DNA of 64,000 nt, taken from contig PUQB01000199.1 in assembly GCA_003024785.1 (NCBI GenBank), positions 310,001 to 374,000 of the forward strand. The letters are read 5' to 3'. The notes beneath the pieces are model-generated. The model was not told the origin of the DNA and ran no database searches. It saw only the letters and a program-made list of their open reading frames with translations. The stretch is from Selaginella tamariscina (lineage: Eukaryota > Streptophyta > Lycopodiopsida > Selaginellales > Selaginellaceae). The translations under genes and the position numbers were made by a program. Below are positions 20,478-35,640 of the stretch, piece by piece (the stretch's first letter is position 1; each line of letters starts with the position of its first letter).

Positions 20478-22007
20478 GGAGTTCACTGTAGTAAGCAGAG
20501 TTGCGGCCCGAAGGAGAGTCGGGATTAACTCGTTCGAACAAATAGAGATCGACGAGAAACAGCTGGCCAGGAGGATGCGACGAGCTGGCTGAGGGAGGTT
20601 GATGGAAGGTAGCAAGGCAGCTCAATTGCTGCAATCGCCCCCTGCCTCACCTACCCGAGGGAACAACGTAAATACCGCATGGCCGAATCTCCGAGAAGCG
20701 GTAAACCCGGCACACTAGTTGTAGAGGTGGTTGCTCACCACCAACGATGAAGAAGGATATGAAGAAATTGCAGCACGTCCGGATGTCAGTCCAGGTACAG
20801 CAGCATGCGGGTATGAGCAGCACTCGGATGGGCAACTTCGCTCGACAATGACCTACGATGCAGAGTGGGATGGATGGCAGGACGATGGAAGCCCTCCACC
20901 TCTCGATGTAGGCGAAAGTGATAGCCACAATGAACTCCCACACCAAAGAGCAGAACACGAGTACCCCCGAATGAGGAAACCCCGCACAGGACAACCCCAG
21001 GAAAGGGCAAGCCTACGGCGGAGGCAGGAATCTAGAGGGGGCAAAAGCAACATGGATAGCGACGGGGGACGTGAGCCGGAGGTCTAGCGTGACCAGAACC
21101 ATGACGGACGTAAGGTAGGAAACCCAGGGCCGCCATCAGGGTGAGGCGGGGGGTTCGTAGCTGCCCGAAAAGAGGGGAGGAAGAGCCTCATCCAAAAGGC
21201 CCTCGTAGGGAGGGGTATCAATTGCCAATAAGGCAACCTCTGCACTAGGAGTTCAGCTGATCAAATGACGCAGCAGGCCAGGTGGTTATCGAGGTACACA
21301 TGGGACAACCACCTGTGTGAAGGTGACTGGATGTTGACGAGCTGACGGATTGGGAGGAGGTACCAGAAAGGGGGCCGCACAGTGGCCACTCTGGACAAGG
21401 AACAAGGGGATTCCGTCCAAGGGCAGAAGAGATTCGCCTGAGCAACCAGCATCGCACCAGCCCGCGAGGGAAATCCGCTAGGGCACACTGCAGAGCCGCA
21501 ACCATCACCAGACGAGGGGCTACCATCTCAGGGCAAGGAGGATTCACCCCATCAATCATGATCGTCTAGACATTGTGAGGGGATTTCGTGCACGGTCCTA
21601 CAAAACCACTCATTGGATGAGGGAATACCGTCCAATTGAAGTAAGCCGCACCACCAGCTGTCACCGCGGAGGGGGCCCACGAGGGACAGCTGGGAGGAGC
21701 CCGTCCTCATCCCCCACCCTCAACGGGAGGTCAGGGCTACGAGGGAGGAGGAAGGTACTCGCAGAATATCGAGACGACGACTATACCACGTCCGAAGCGG
21801 AGGGTCCAGATTGGAGCACTTCTCAGGCCCAACGGGATGCCATGGGAACCGACCCGGTTACATTACTAGCCTGCACGCTCAATTGGATGTAGGAGAGCAC
21901 TGTAACAATGCCCTTACTTGCGTTCCGTGGAGCAAAGGGGGAAGACGCAGACCAACACGTACACAAGTTCGAACATGTGTGCAAACTTTGGAGCGTAATT
22001 GACAATC
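20478..22007 (+). pseudogene. Element E gag, N-terminal part
   Basis: Starts near ATG 20478 (MEFTVVSRVAARRRVGINSF), the same leader as in M and G. A TAG at 20591 and frame changes follow. Near 21905-22000 it reaches the capsid start (LLAFRGAKGEDADQHVHKF), then element G interrupts it after CAATC. Gag resumes at 38387. Confidence 0.75.
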
Positions 22008-22699
22008 TGGTCGTCGGGGACTTCGCAGGCCAGATGTGCTGCTTCTCAGGAAGCTGCAGTGGTCGCCAGGACGCTGTTGAGAGCGTCCAACCCCAGGGGT
22101 TTGGCCAGCAAGCCAGGCCGTACCTCAGGAGTAATGGAAGGTATTGGATGGCCTTTACCAGGACACCGCGAGGGCCCATGTATAGGTAGGGGGAGTTCTA
22201 CTGAGAAGACTTGGCAGAGAGTGTTGCGGTGCCCAGGAGTAGGGCCAGCGGGGAACGCTTGCTTGTAAGGTGAATAGAAGGAAAATGGATATATATATAT
22301 ATATTGCATATCCGAGTACAAACTATCTCCAACAATGGAGCAAGATATAAGACGCAGACTTGACTCTAAAAGACCCCGACCCACTACCCGCCTTCCGGCT
22401 TATATAGTGGGTTACCTACCATTAGACCCTAGCTACAGGTGGCGCCCTCCCACTGGTCTGCCGCCTAGTGATAGAGTCCTGCATGTCACATTTATGCGCC
22501 TCCCCATGCATGCTATCCTTCGTACCCTGGGTAGTTAATCCGAACGATTGGATCTTCGCCCAGTTACGCTGCCGCCTGCCACCAGTCGCCATCAGTCCGT
22601 ACCTGAAGTACCTCCCCTTATTTGGCACTTTGTCCAGTCGCTCGTCCACACCGGTGGGCGTCCTGCTGGCTGGCCGTGATGACGGGCCACCGTCAACCA
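22008..22699 (-). repeat. Element G 3' LTR
   Basis: 692 bp, TGGTTGACGG...CGACGACCA on the reverse strand; TATATAAG near 22400. The right edge abuts the ParB-like gene of X with no Tat 3' sequence between (E and M have ...GGGCATC before this LTR end). Confidence 0.88.
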
Positions 22700-24470
22700 C
22701 TAGGCACTTGCTCCGAGTTTGCATCTCGTCAAACCAGCTCATGAAGTCGACATCCATTCCAACTTCTTCACCATCCTCTCGCAACCCCTTAAGGATCTGA
22801 ATGGCAACCTTCCAATACAAGTCCAAGGTGAACCACTTGATCCATTCTTTGTCCTGCATGCCTGGTAGCCCAAGTGTCTGTTGTTCTGCCTTGGATTTGA
22901 GACGGGTGAGCTTGTTCAAGTATCGGAGTCGCAGCATGTTTGAAATCTTTGCCTTTGACATCGCGTACAGCTTCTCAATGCCCATCCAGTGACACTGCTT
23001 ATGAGAGATGTTCATCACCTTCTGGAACCACTCCTCCCCCAACTCTGGGTCTATGATAGAGAGGAACTTGTGCATACACTTGTCATGCTTCTTGTACACT
23101 AGCTGCTTTAGGTTCAGCTCAAGCTGTGGATTGCCTTTAGCACTAGCGACTGCTCTGTCAAGATCATCGTTGATCTCGTTCTGCACATAGAATAAGTTAA
23201 AAACTTCTTTCCTATAAATCAAATCGGAGGTTACCTTGAAAAGGATTTTTGCGCAGATCAGGTTTGGAAGAGGATGCCAAGCCGTCTTTCTTGTTGCACT
23301 CTCCTTCCACTTCCGCACCTCAAGACAATCAACCTCTGTGAGTGACTCGAGGATTTTCTGAGTTCCTTTGGTACTAGTGCAGACCGCCTTTACAGCGAGG
23401 AGAATATGTGGTAGCGTTGTTTCCATAGATGTTGCTGAAGATCTGTTCAATGAAACTGTAAGTCTAGACCCTTAACGAAAAGAAAAGAAAATACTCACAT
23501 GTTTTTCGATTGGAACATCGAAACTAGTTGAAGATTGTCGAGGTTCTCCATGGAGATGAAACTCGATCGAACGCGAATAGCCCATCGTTGGTTGTCCTCT
23601 GCATCCTCCCGGTAGAGCTTCTGCAAAGCCTGTAGCCTATGGTTCCCGTCCCAGCAGCTGAACTTCCGATTTGACAGCCTTGAAGCCCATTGTTTGTACT
23701 CCGGCTGAGTAAGAGCTTGCTCAAAAGACCGGTGCTTCTTGTACTGAACTGTGTCCTTCGACAGCTCCAATAGCTCCTCAGCAGTGAGTGGATCTCTGAT
23801 GGACAGAATGAACAAGGCCGTGTTGTGTAGATAACCAGCCTTCTTCAACGATGACACCAGCCTGTCCAAGTCCCCTGGGTTCACTCGTCGAACCACCTCA
23901 TTTGAATGCATTCTACAGATGGGCACATCAGGAGGATCACCAAGTCCCTTGATAGTAATTTTGTCGAGCAGGTTTGCTGAGCTCTCCAAATGCAGGCTAG
24001 CTGGTATGTTGTATAACTCCTTCGGCTCCTTATCGCTCTTTGCCTTCTTGCCTTTTGGATCAGCTTTCCCACGGCCTCTCTTTTTGCTGATTGCCTCCTC
24101 CAAGTCATCCTCGCTAGCTTCAACTACCTCTGTCATCTGCACTTGCTCGTTCAGGACTGTAACCTCAGCGGATGAAGGAGGCAACTACGACGAGCTCTCC
24201 AGGAAATCTGTGATGGTTGATAGAGGCTGCTCCTGCTCAACTGGTACTACTTCAGACTGAGTCATTGGAGGATCCTCCTTTGCTACATTAGATGGTTCTC
24301 CTCTCTTGCCTCGCTTGTGCTTCGATATCCTCTTCTCTTCCCGTGGCTCTTCATCAGGCGCAATCTCTAGTAGACGTTTTGAAGCTTTCACGATTTTGTA
24401 AACTCTGGAAAGCAAACACACAAGTTAATTGATTAGGAGACAAAATAAAAAATAAAAATCAAAGATGACT
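22700..24470 (-). pseudogene. ParB/sulfiredoxin-fold protein gene of element X
   Basis: Multi-exon gene on the reverse strand. An exon from about 24415 (after a TTTCCAG acceptor) to 23497 encodes a basic, lysine-rich start (KKRGRGKADPKGKKAK near 24085-24040), then a ParB/Srx-like domain: I-x-R region and LDRLVSSLKKAGYLHN near 23860-23820, and the signature WDGNHRLQALQKL near 23655-23615. A GTGAGT donor follows at 23495. A second part (about 23435-22700) is a helical domain (DLYWKVAIQILKGL near 22820) with a likely 54 base intron at 23181-23234. An in-frame TAG lies at 24185-24187, and no stop is reached before the 3' LTR of G. ParB/Srx folds bind nucleotides and in ParB hydrolyse CTP or clamp DNA; the role here is unknown. 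Divergent to the X transposase. Confidence 0.65.
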
Positions 24471-24471
24471 A

Positions 24472-24723
24472 ACCTTGTGGCTGTCGACTCAAGCTAGCTG
24501 GTGCCGACCCTCTCAGTCAGCACAGAGAAGTAGAAGAGCATATCCTGCCGACTGAGATAGGTTGGTGCCGACCCTCTCAGACGGCACTGAAGAGATAATG
24601 GTGTCAACTGAGCTAGGATGGTGCCGTCCCTCTTAGATGACACAAATGGGAAGACCCATTAACTCTGAAAAAAAAAAAAAACTTGAGCCGCAAAGCAAAA
24701 AATAAACAAATTGAAAATACCTT
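24472..24723 (-). repeat. Exon-like tandem repeat array of X, left part
   Basis: Repeats with the core ACCTTGTGGCTGnCGACT, the hairpin GTGCCGnCCCTCTCAGnCGGCAC, GGGAAGACCC and an A-run. On the reverse strand each complete unit reads as an exon: T-rich tract ending CAG, about 70-85 bases, then CCACAAG followed by a GT donor (GTTAGT at 24473 side, GTATTT at 24720 side). Three hairpin cores lie at about 24507, 24575 and 24627. Chromovirus B is inserted at the ACCTT of one unit. Confidence 0.65.
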
Positions 24724-25288
24724 TGTCACAACCTGATACAGGATACATGATGCAGGATACAGGATTCCGGATACATGATACAGGATGCAGGATTTCGGAT
24801 ACAGGATACGGGTTACAGGATATGCCTGAAGGATATTCCTACAGGATATACCTATAAGATATTCCTATAGGATATGCTACAGGATATGCCTAGAGGATAA
24901 GGGACACTATTCTTAGCTCATGACTAGATTAGACTCATGACTAGATTAGCTTGGAGTTGTGAGCATAAAAGCTCCAACCTAATTGTTGTACAATCAGTTA
25001 CTATCAACACCAGTCATTCTACGATTATTCTTGTTCCTTGTTCTTGTCTTACTCTTTGCCTCCTGCTCCTGTCTTGCTCCCGGATCCTGTCTAGTTCCTG
25101 TCTTGTTCCTGGATCTGGTCTTGCGCTTTCCTGTCTTGCTCCCGGATCTTATCCTGATCCTGTCCTGCTCCTGGATCCGTCTTGTTCTTGTTCCTAGTTC
25201 CTGTCCTGCTCTCGGTCCTGTTCCTGAGTCAAGCCTTCCTGTTCTCGGAATCCTACTCGCTTCCTGGTTCCTGGATCGTGGCTTGACA
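24724..25288 (+). repeat. Copy B 5' LTR
   Basis: 565 bp, TGTCAC...TTGACA. Holds GGATACAG-type short repeats, the TATA box ATAAAAG at 24965, the predicted start site at about 24995, and pyrimidine-rich CCTGTCTTGCTCC repeats toward the end. Confidence 0.93.
24965..25007 (+). promoter_or_regulatory. Copy B LTR promoter and predicted transcript 5' end
   Basis: ATAAAAG at 24965; exactly 30 bases on, at 24995, CAGTTACTATCAA, the inferred first bases of the RNA. This motif is the reverse complement of the site just inside the LTR (25291-25303), as in self-priming elements of the Tf1/sushi type. Confidence 0.65.
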
Positions 25289-25303
25289 GTTTAATAGTAA
25301 CTG
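25289..25303 (+). promoter_or_regulatory. Copy B self-priming binding site
   Basis: GTTTAATAGTAACTG directly after the LTR. It lacks the TGG expected for a tRNA 3' end but pairs with CAGTTACTATCAA of the LTR at 12 of 13 positions; copy D pairs at 13 of 13. Confidence 0.65.
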
Positions 25304-25387
25304 CTTTCATAGCTCTCCGTTTCCCAGCTACTTTTTTTCCCTTGATTCTTTTCCTTCGTTTTTCTCCTTTCTTTCTTTCATAAGATC

Positions 25388-26343
25388 ATGGCTGATTTTA
25401 AGCACTTTCAACGCGAGCACAAATGTTGCTTCATGAGCTGGCCACTTTGTGCCAAGTGGTCACCGATCTGCAAGGCTCCACCCATGCAACAATGCAGCTG
25501 CTGATGCATCCTCCAAGGCTGCTACGCAGGCTCTCCCTCAGGCATTGGTGGTTCCTTCTTCATCGAACTTTTCTCCGGAGCCGAAGATCAGCATGCCAGA
25601 AAAGTTCAGTGGCAACCGTGCCGATTTCCAAGGTTTCTTGAATCAGATCTGGCTCTTGATCCGCATGCAACCACGCCGCTACTCGACGGATGCACAAAAG
25701 GTTGACCTTTTGGCATCCTTACTAAGTGGATCTCCACGGGCTTGGGTTGCTCCCTGCTGGAGCGTGACGACCCATTGATGGAAGACTTTGAAGGTTTTGT
25801 GGCTGCCTTTGAAGCCTGTTTTGGAGATCCCGATAAGTACCGTTTTGCATGCACGAAGTTACGGAAACTCACACAAGGATCCAGACCAGCTTCCGTTTAT
25901 GCATCCGAATTTCAGCAATTGTGCACGAACATTCCATGGGACGAGACTGCATTGATCGAACACTTCCGTTTTGGGCTGAGGGATGATGTGAAGGACCTTC
26001 CTTACGTTACCGGATGCTCAAACGTTAACGGAGATCATGCAACAGGCCGTTCGCTGCGACAATCGTTTGTTCGAGCGCCATCAGAAAAAATTCCATCAGC
26101 AGTTCCTGCCAGCCAATCCTGTAGCCGTAGCACATGTTCCTACAACACCTTCTGGAGCAGTTCCTATGGAGGTTAACAAATCCAAGCGTGGCCCACTTTC
26201 AACTGCTGAGAAGCAACGTCGTCGGGGTGAGAATCTATGCTTGTATTGTGGTGAAGCAGGACACAAGGTGGCGGAATGTCCTAATAAAGCCAGAAAGTTC
26301 AAGACGCGTGAAGCCGAAGCTGAAGTTCAGTCGGAAAACTTAA

Positions 26344-26360
<17 letters not shown>
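25388..26360 (+). pseudogene. Copy B gag
   Basis: Starts at ATG 25388 (MADFKHFQREHKC), the same start as in copy D. It then carries a capsid segment (MPEKFSGNRADFQGFLNQI near 25592-25650, LRKLTQGSRPASVYASEFQQ near 25859-25918) and a CCHC knuckle CLYCGEAGHKVAEC near 26238-26279, which packages RNA in this family. The frame changes near 25450, 25745 and 26010 show indels. Confidence 0.85.
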
Positions 26361-30274
<3,914 letters not shown>

Positions 30275-30275
<1 letters not shown>

Positions 30276-30286
30276 GGAGGAGGTGC
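30275..30286 (+). promoter_or_regulatory. Copy B polypurine tract
   Basis: GGGAGGAGGTGC directly before the 3' LTR; the same tract precedes the LTR in F, and its complement follows the LTR in D. Confidence 0.75.
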
Positions 30287-30866
30287 TGTCACAACCCGAT
30301 ACAGGATACAGGATGCAGGATACAGGATGCAGGATACAGGATTCCGGATACAGGATACAGGATGCAGGATTTTGGATACAAGATACGGGTTACAGGATAT
30401 GCCTGAAGGATATTCCTACAGGATATACCTATAGGATATTCCTATAGGATATGCTACAGGATATGCCTAGAGGATAAGGGACACTATTCTTAGCTCATGA
30501 CTAGATTAGACTCATGACTAGATTAGCTTAGAGTTGTGAGCATAAAAGCTCCGACCTAATTGTTGTACAATCAGTTACTATCAACACCAGTCATTCTACG
30601 ATTATTCTTGTTCCTTGTTCTTGTCTTGTTCTTGTCTTACTCTTTTGCCTCCTGCTCCAGTCTTGCTCCCGGATCCTGTCTTGTTCCTGGATCCGGTCCT
30701 GCGCTTTCCTGTCTTGCTCCCGGATCTTATCCTGATCCTGTCCTGCTCCTGGATCCGTCTTGTTCCTGTTCCTAGTTCCTGTCCTGCTCTCAGTCCTATT
30801 CCTGAGTCAAGCCTTCCTGTTCTCGGAAACCTACTCGCTTCCTGGTTCCTGGATCGTGGCTTGACA
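30287..30866 (+). repeat. Copy B 3' LTR
   Basis: 580 bp; differs from the 5' LTR mainly in the number of GGATACAGG units and a short CTTGTTCTTGTC duplication. Confidence 0.93.
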
Positions 30867-31210
30867 ACCTTGTGGTTGCCGATTGAACCAGGATGGTGCC
30901 GTCACTCTCAGTCGGCACAAATGGAAGACCCTTTATCTCTAGGATTCCAACATAAATGGGAAGACCCATTAACTCTGAAAAAAAAAAACATTGTGATACG
31001 GATACTTGAGCCACAAAGAAAAAATAAACAAATTGAAATAACTTGTGGCTGCCGACTGAACCAGGATGGTGTCGTCTCTCTCACACGGCACAAATGGGAA
31101 GACCCTTTAACTCTGAAAATAAATTTTTGAGCCGCAAATCATAAAATAAAGAAATTTCACATACCTTGTGGCCGTCGACTGAGCAGGATGGTGTTGACAA
31201 TCTAAATCGG
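30867..31210 (-). repeat. Exon-like tandem repeat array of X, right part
   Basis: Continuation of the array at 24472-24723 across chromovirus B. Units start at about 30867, 31042 and 31163 with ACCTTGTGG or ACTTGTGG, contain GTGCCGTC...CGGCAC-like hairpins and end in A-runs. On the reverse strand they read as exons with GT donors (GTTATT, GTATGTG). Confidence 0.65.
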
Positions 31211-31650
31211 CATAGAAATCTCGATTGATTTATTTGGGCGCTGCACGAATTGACTCGAAATGGATGGCGCCGCTCCTCTCAAGCCCCTTGGAGGAGATTT
31301 CAAATATCAGATCTAAGATAGAAAAACCCTAGCCGCAATGGAAACGGTAAACCCTATCTACCAAAAACCTAGCCGCAATGAAAACAGTGAACCCTATGGA
31401 ATAAATGTGATATTAATATTTAGGGTTAATATTAAATTATGTGAATAATTGGTAAAGGTGAAGATATTTCAAATCATAAAAGGTAGTAATTAAATTAAAT
31501 CGGTGATACTAGAGAGGACAGCATTAAGAAACACTATGAGCTGGGCAGCGTTAGAATTAATTATATACAAAAGTGTATTTCACGTTTATTATTATGATTA
31601 TAATTTTTTTTTTGCGAACGAGAGTGTGTTTAATCTTTGCTTTGCTTTCC
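31211..31650. promoter_or_regulatory. Divergent spacer between the two X genes
   Basis: Lies between the reverse-strand ParB-like gene and the forward transposase. Two copies of a 41-42 base unit (AACCCTAGCCGCAATGGAAA near 31326, repeated near 31367) read on the reverse strand as TAGGGTTT-type leader sequence, common at plant 5' ends. AT-rich sequence with TATAAT/TTATAT words follows to 31600. A shared promoter is inferred only from layout. Confidence 0.35.
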
Positions 31651-34600
31651 TAAACACCGAGCTTTCTCCTTGCGTTTGTCATGGCCAGAGTTTACCTATG
31701 AAGGCATTGACAAAGATTTCCCAGTCGATGAAGATGGAATGCTTTTGTGTTTGAACATGATCTTCACTTTGCCAACATTCCTTGTTGGTTCATTTATACT
31801 GGTTCAATTGATGTTAGTTTCTGCAAGTTCTGGAGAAGATGTGGAGTTGTACTAGAAGGCAATGCATCAAACCAGTTTATCTTTTACACATTGTGCCTGG
31901 CTAAGGGACTGTTGTTCAGGTTGAAGAAAGAGGAGCGTGAGGAATCCATGCTGGTGTGTCTTCTAAGAGCAGACAAATGTAGGATAGGGAAGGATCTCAT
32001 TGGTCGTCTAAGTTAAACAAGTCTCTGAACTATCGCAGATATACAATGGAAATGTCATTTATGAACTTCCTCCAAAGATAGAAAGCACAGAGAAGTACTT
32101 GGGGATGAATTGCAAGGATGGCTGCTACCATTGGACACACCCGAGCACAACACACTGGCATGTTCCGGCGAGAGTCAGTCGAAGTTCATGTGCCGGACAT
32201 CTCAAATGCATCAATCCTACCTGCCCCTACTTGGCTTTGAGAAGAAAGCAAATGAATGTCACTTCAAGGGTGTTGTGGAGAAGGCAAAGACAACTGAGAC
32301 AGCAAAGTAATAGGCATGAAATGTAAGCATTGCGGAGAGGAGCCATTGCTAGTGCACACTTGTCCGGCTATGTGTACTACATTCTGCCAGACAACATTTC
32401 TTTTACAAGGTTGTTCATTCACAGAGGTGTTCATCAGCATCCAGTCAGCCCCTCAGTGTCGCTTCAAATGTTCAGTGTGCCAGATCTAGTGTCAACAACG
32501 TGGTAAAGAGCAGTCCACAACCAATCAACAAGTGATTGAGTTTCAAGCTGCATGAGCTCATCTTTGAAGAACTTTTCAAGGAAGAAGGAGAAGTCTCGTA
32601 CACTAGTTTACTCTCAAAACTTGAACCTCTAACAAATCATCGAAGGTATTTTTCTTTAGATCTCTACACACTGACGTGACCTTTCCTTTAGGACTCGGAC
32701 TGGATTACACAATCAAGACAGAAGGAGACACACTTTAGATAGGGTTATGAGGGTCTTCTGGAGCTGAAGACAAAGTTGCCAATACCTTTCATTCACGTTA
32801 TACATGTTCCAGGGATGGAACTGCATGGTGCTAAGGAGCAGCCTCTGATCTTCAAAATGACAATTGAGGGACCGGGTTTAGGAGTTGACTACATCAGAAA
32901 GTGCCAAAGTGAAGGAGACCTTCATGATCAATGGGTTGTTCTGGACCACACGCACCGTATACCAGACTGGGCGACAATTGGAATACACCTTTATGACCCA
33001 TTGTAAGTTGTAGAACTCTTCATAACACTTTCTAATCTTTATTATCTAATACTCTCTTACAGTGTCAGATCCATGGTGACTATAGCTTATGTAGATATGT
33101 GCCGTGAAGATAATGTTGCAGTGCTGAAGTTCTTGAACACAATGCTAGAGGTTTGTAATAAACAGGGTTTGGAGAATGTCAACTTTGCTGGTTTCATGTC
33201 GGATGAGGCTGGAGCGATATGGATAGCCTTGCGCCAAGTATTCAACAACGGAGAAAAGATGAAAGGGAGGGAAAGAAGCTGTCTGTTTCACTTTATGCAA
33301 TCCGTGAGTCAGGTGACAAAGAAATGGATCGCAGAAGAACATCGCAAAGAACACATGAAGCTTGCTCATGCCTGGCCTGCAACACTAAATGAACAATCTA
33401 AGAAAGAACAACTAGCAATTCTTGAGTCTTTTTGGGAAGGACGAGCATCAAACATTTGTGCTTTGAAGACATGGATGTCTTAGTGGATTAGGCATGAGGA
33501 CCACATCTCCATGGCGGATGGGAGACATGACAGAAGAAGGACTCGCGAGCGTTCCAACGACAAACAATGCTGAAGTGATTCACGCGAGAGCAAGAAGAGC
33601 AAGATTGGCCAAAAGAGTACCACTATTGGAGGCGACAATGTTAGACCTCACCGATGCAGTTATGCAGAGTGCGAAGGTGAAAGCGGCAATAGAAGGGAGG
33701 TATACAGGGTCAGGTCCTTCAAAGGAAACTCTGTTGAAATGAGTGCAACACAAACTCTCTGAGGGAAAAGTGTATCTCCATCAACAATTATCAATTTGGT
33801 GGAAGACGAGGAACACTTGACCAGCCCGGAGTTTCACAAGTACCGCAAACTGTTAGGAGAACAGTCACAGGAACAGAACAGTCTGATGCTCGACGTTCAC
33901 ACAGACATGATGTAGAGTACACAGAGCGGGTGGTCCAAAACAACAGGAGAAAGAGGTTAAGGTTCGAAGAGGTTTGGAGAGAGAGATTGCTCAAACAGAG
34001 TGGGCCATCAGACGAATCGGAGCATCCAGTAAGGTTAAGTGTTTGGGGATGAATCAGGAAGGAACTGCTCTGTGTGGAAAACCAATCGGTTATCCAAGCA
34101 GAGTGCCAGCACCAGGATTCTATGGAAAACGAATGTACATTGATGCCTTGGGGAATGAGGAGTATGTACAACAGATGATGTGGTTCTGCCCAAAAGATTC
34201 AGGGTGTTTCACGCGGCCAAACGGCAAAATTCTTCAGTCACGAATTCCAACACCACCAACGGTTTGGCCTGTGCTCAAGGAAACGAAGCTGACAAGTGAG
34301 GAGGTCAGAGAACTACAGGATGCAGGCTTTGTTCTGGAAGGTTTACAGGGGACGGCAGGAAGAGTAGATGAGGGTCAGAAGGACAAAACACCATCGCCAC
34401 CACGTGGAGCTGGATCTACAACAATTCCACCTTTCGAAGGACGTATGGTCCGGACTCCAACAAAAATGTCTAAGGAACAAGAGAAGAATTTCCACAAGGC
34501 CAAGACGTTTTTAGGTTGTGTGAGAAATGTTGAAGTGACATTAGAGGACGGAAGGAGGCTTTCGTTGTGTCGGCAGGAAATGACTCTGCAAAGGTGACTA

Positions 34601-34770
34601 TTAATACTTATCCTACATGCAGTTGTTCTACCTTTCAGAAGAGCAAAAGTTGGAGCCCATGTGTACACATGTACTTCGTCTACAGCCGTGTGCTTGGCTT
34701 GAACCCGGACGTCACATTTTTCTACAAAGGCGATCGCTCAGTGAGATGGAGGTCCACCGTTTGCTGGTGA
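31650..34770 (+). pseudogene. Mutator-like transposase of element X (WRKY-GCM1 finger, DDE, SWIM)
   Basis: Near 31690-31750 the frame reads PEFTYEGIDKDFPVDEDGM, then shifts and continues to 32015. A cysteine-rich part follows (CKDGCYHW near 32110, GHLKCINPTCPY near 32198-32233), then a WRKY-GCM1/FLYWCH-type ending TRLFIHRGVHQHPV near 32409. Introns are likely at 32646-32691 and 33003-33062 (GTAAGT...ACAG). The MULE catalytic region has VVLDHTHRIPDW near 32935 as the first aspartate and FAGFMSDEAGAIWIALRQVF near 33184-33243 as the second, followed by a CLFHF helix. A SWIM finger CSC...CVH (CSCSTFQKSKSWSPCVH) lies at 34618-34668. Frame breaks near 31747, 32190, 33480, 33740 and 34597 make it inactive. 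This domain order is typical of Mutator-like transposases. Confidence 0.75.
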
Positions 34771-34806
34771 ATTGCAGCAGAGTTCATGACCCACCGGTGC
34801 TACAAG

Positions 34807-34984
34807 GATAAATGGTTTACATAAAAATGCTTTGTTTGAATAGTAACTTATTGAACTTTTTTATAAAGTAATCAAAAAAATTTCTAAATTTGTTGGTCAG
34901 CAAGAATATACCTGGAATATCTGCAAATATACCAGAATAATATGGAGCCTCCTGAGCCGGAGCCTCCTTTTCGCTGAAACCCCT
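34807..34984 (+). repeat. Element X 3' tail
   Basis: Non-coding tail right behind the transposase, matching 6256-6522. It ends with two GAGCCTCC words and a C-rich stretch where chromovirus F begins. It could be the terminal region of X; no inverted partner is visible at 22700. Confidence 0.6.
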
Positions 34985-35640
34985 TCCAATCCTGTATCAG
35001 TGTTGAAGACTCCTCCTCGACAGGATTCACCTCTTGTCAGTTTGTCAACACATTCTCAGGCTCTCCTCAATTCACGGTTTCCAAAGGTTCCTCCTCAACA
35101 GGATCCACCTCCTGTCATTCATCAGCACATTCTCAGGCTCTCCTCAGTTCGCGGTTTCCTGTACAGGTTCTTCCAATCCTGTATCAGTGTTGAAGACTCC
35201 TCCTCGACAGGATCCACCTCCTGTCAGTTTGTCAGCACATTCTCAGGCTCTCCTCAGTTCGCGGTTTCCTATACAAGGTTCTCCAATCCTAATCAGTGTT
35301 GAAGTTTCCTCCTCAACAGATCCACCTCCTGTCAGTTTGTCAGCACATTCTCAGGCTCTTCTCAGTTCGTGATTTCCGAAAGGTTCCTCCTCACAGGATC
35401 ACCTCCTATCAATTCGTCAGCACATTTTCAAGCTTTCCTCAATTTGCGGTTTCCTGTACAGGGTTTTTCCAATCCTGTATTAGTGTTGAAGATTCCTCCT
35501 CGATAAGATTCACCTTATGTCGGTTCCTCAGCACATCTGCAGGTTCTCTCCACTCCTGATTCACCTCATGTCAGTTCCTCAGCACATCCATAAGCTCTTT
35601 CCACTCCTGATTCACCTCCTATTAGTTCATCAGCACTACA
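34985..35640 (+). repeat. Expanded coding tandem repeat in F linker
   Basis: Units of roughly 105-125 bases encode variants of PPRQDPPPVSLSAHSQALLS. About five or six copies, against two or three in the same linker of A, B and D. Confidence 0.75.

Noticed and set aside
22008..22699. Reverse LTR as the 3' end of element E (an inverted-LTR element)
   Set aside because: The matching reverse LTR at 37738-38381 and the CAATC duplication show it belongs to a separate insertion G; E has its own 3' LTR at 52018.
24472..24660. GTGCCG/CGGCAC hairpins as evidence that X is a CACTA element
   Set aside because: Similar words occur in plant CACTA subterminal regions, but the transposase of X has MULE features and no CACT ends are visible. 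Kept only as an alternative.
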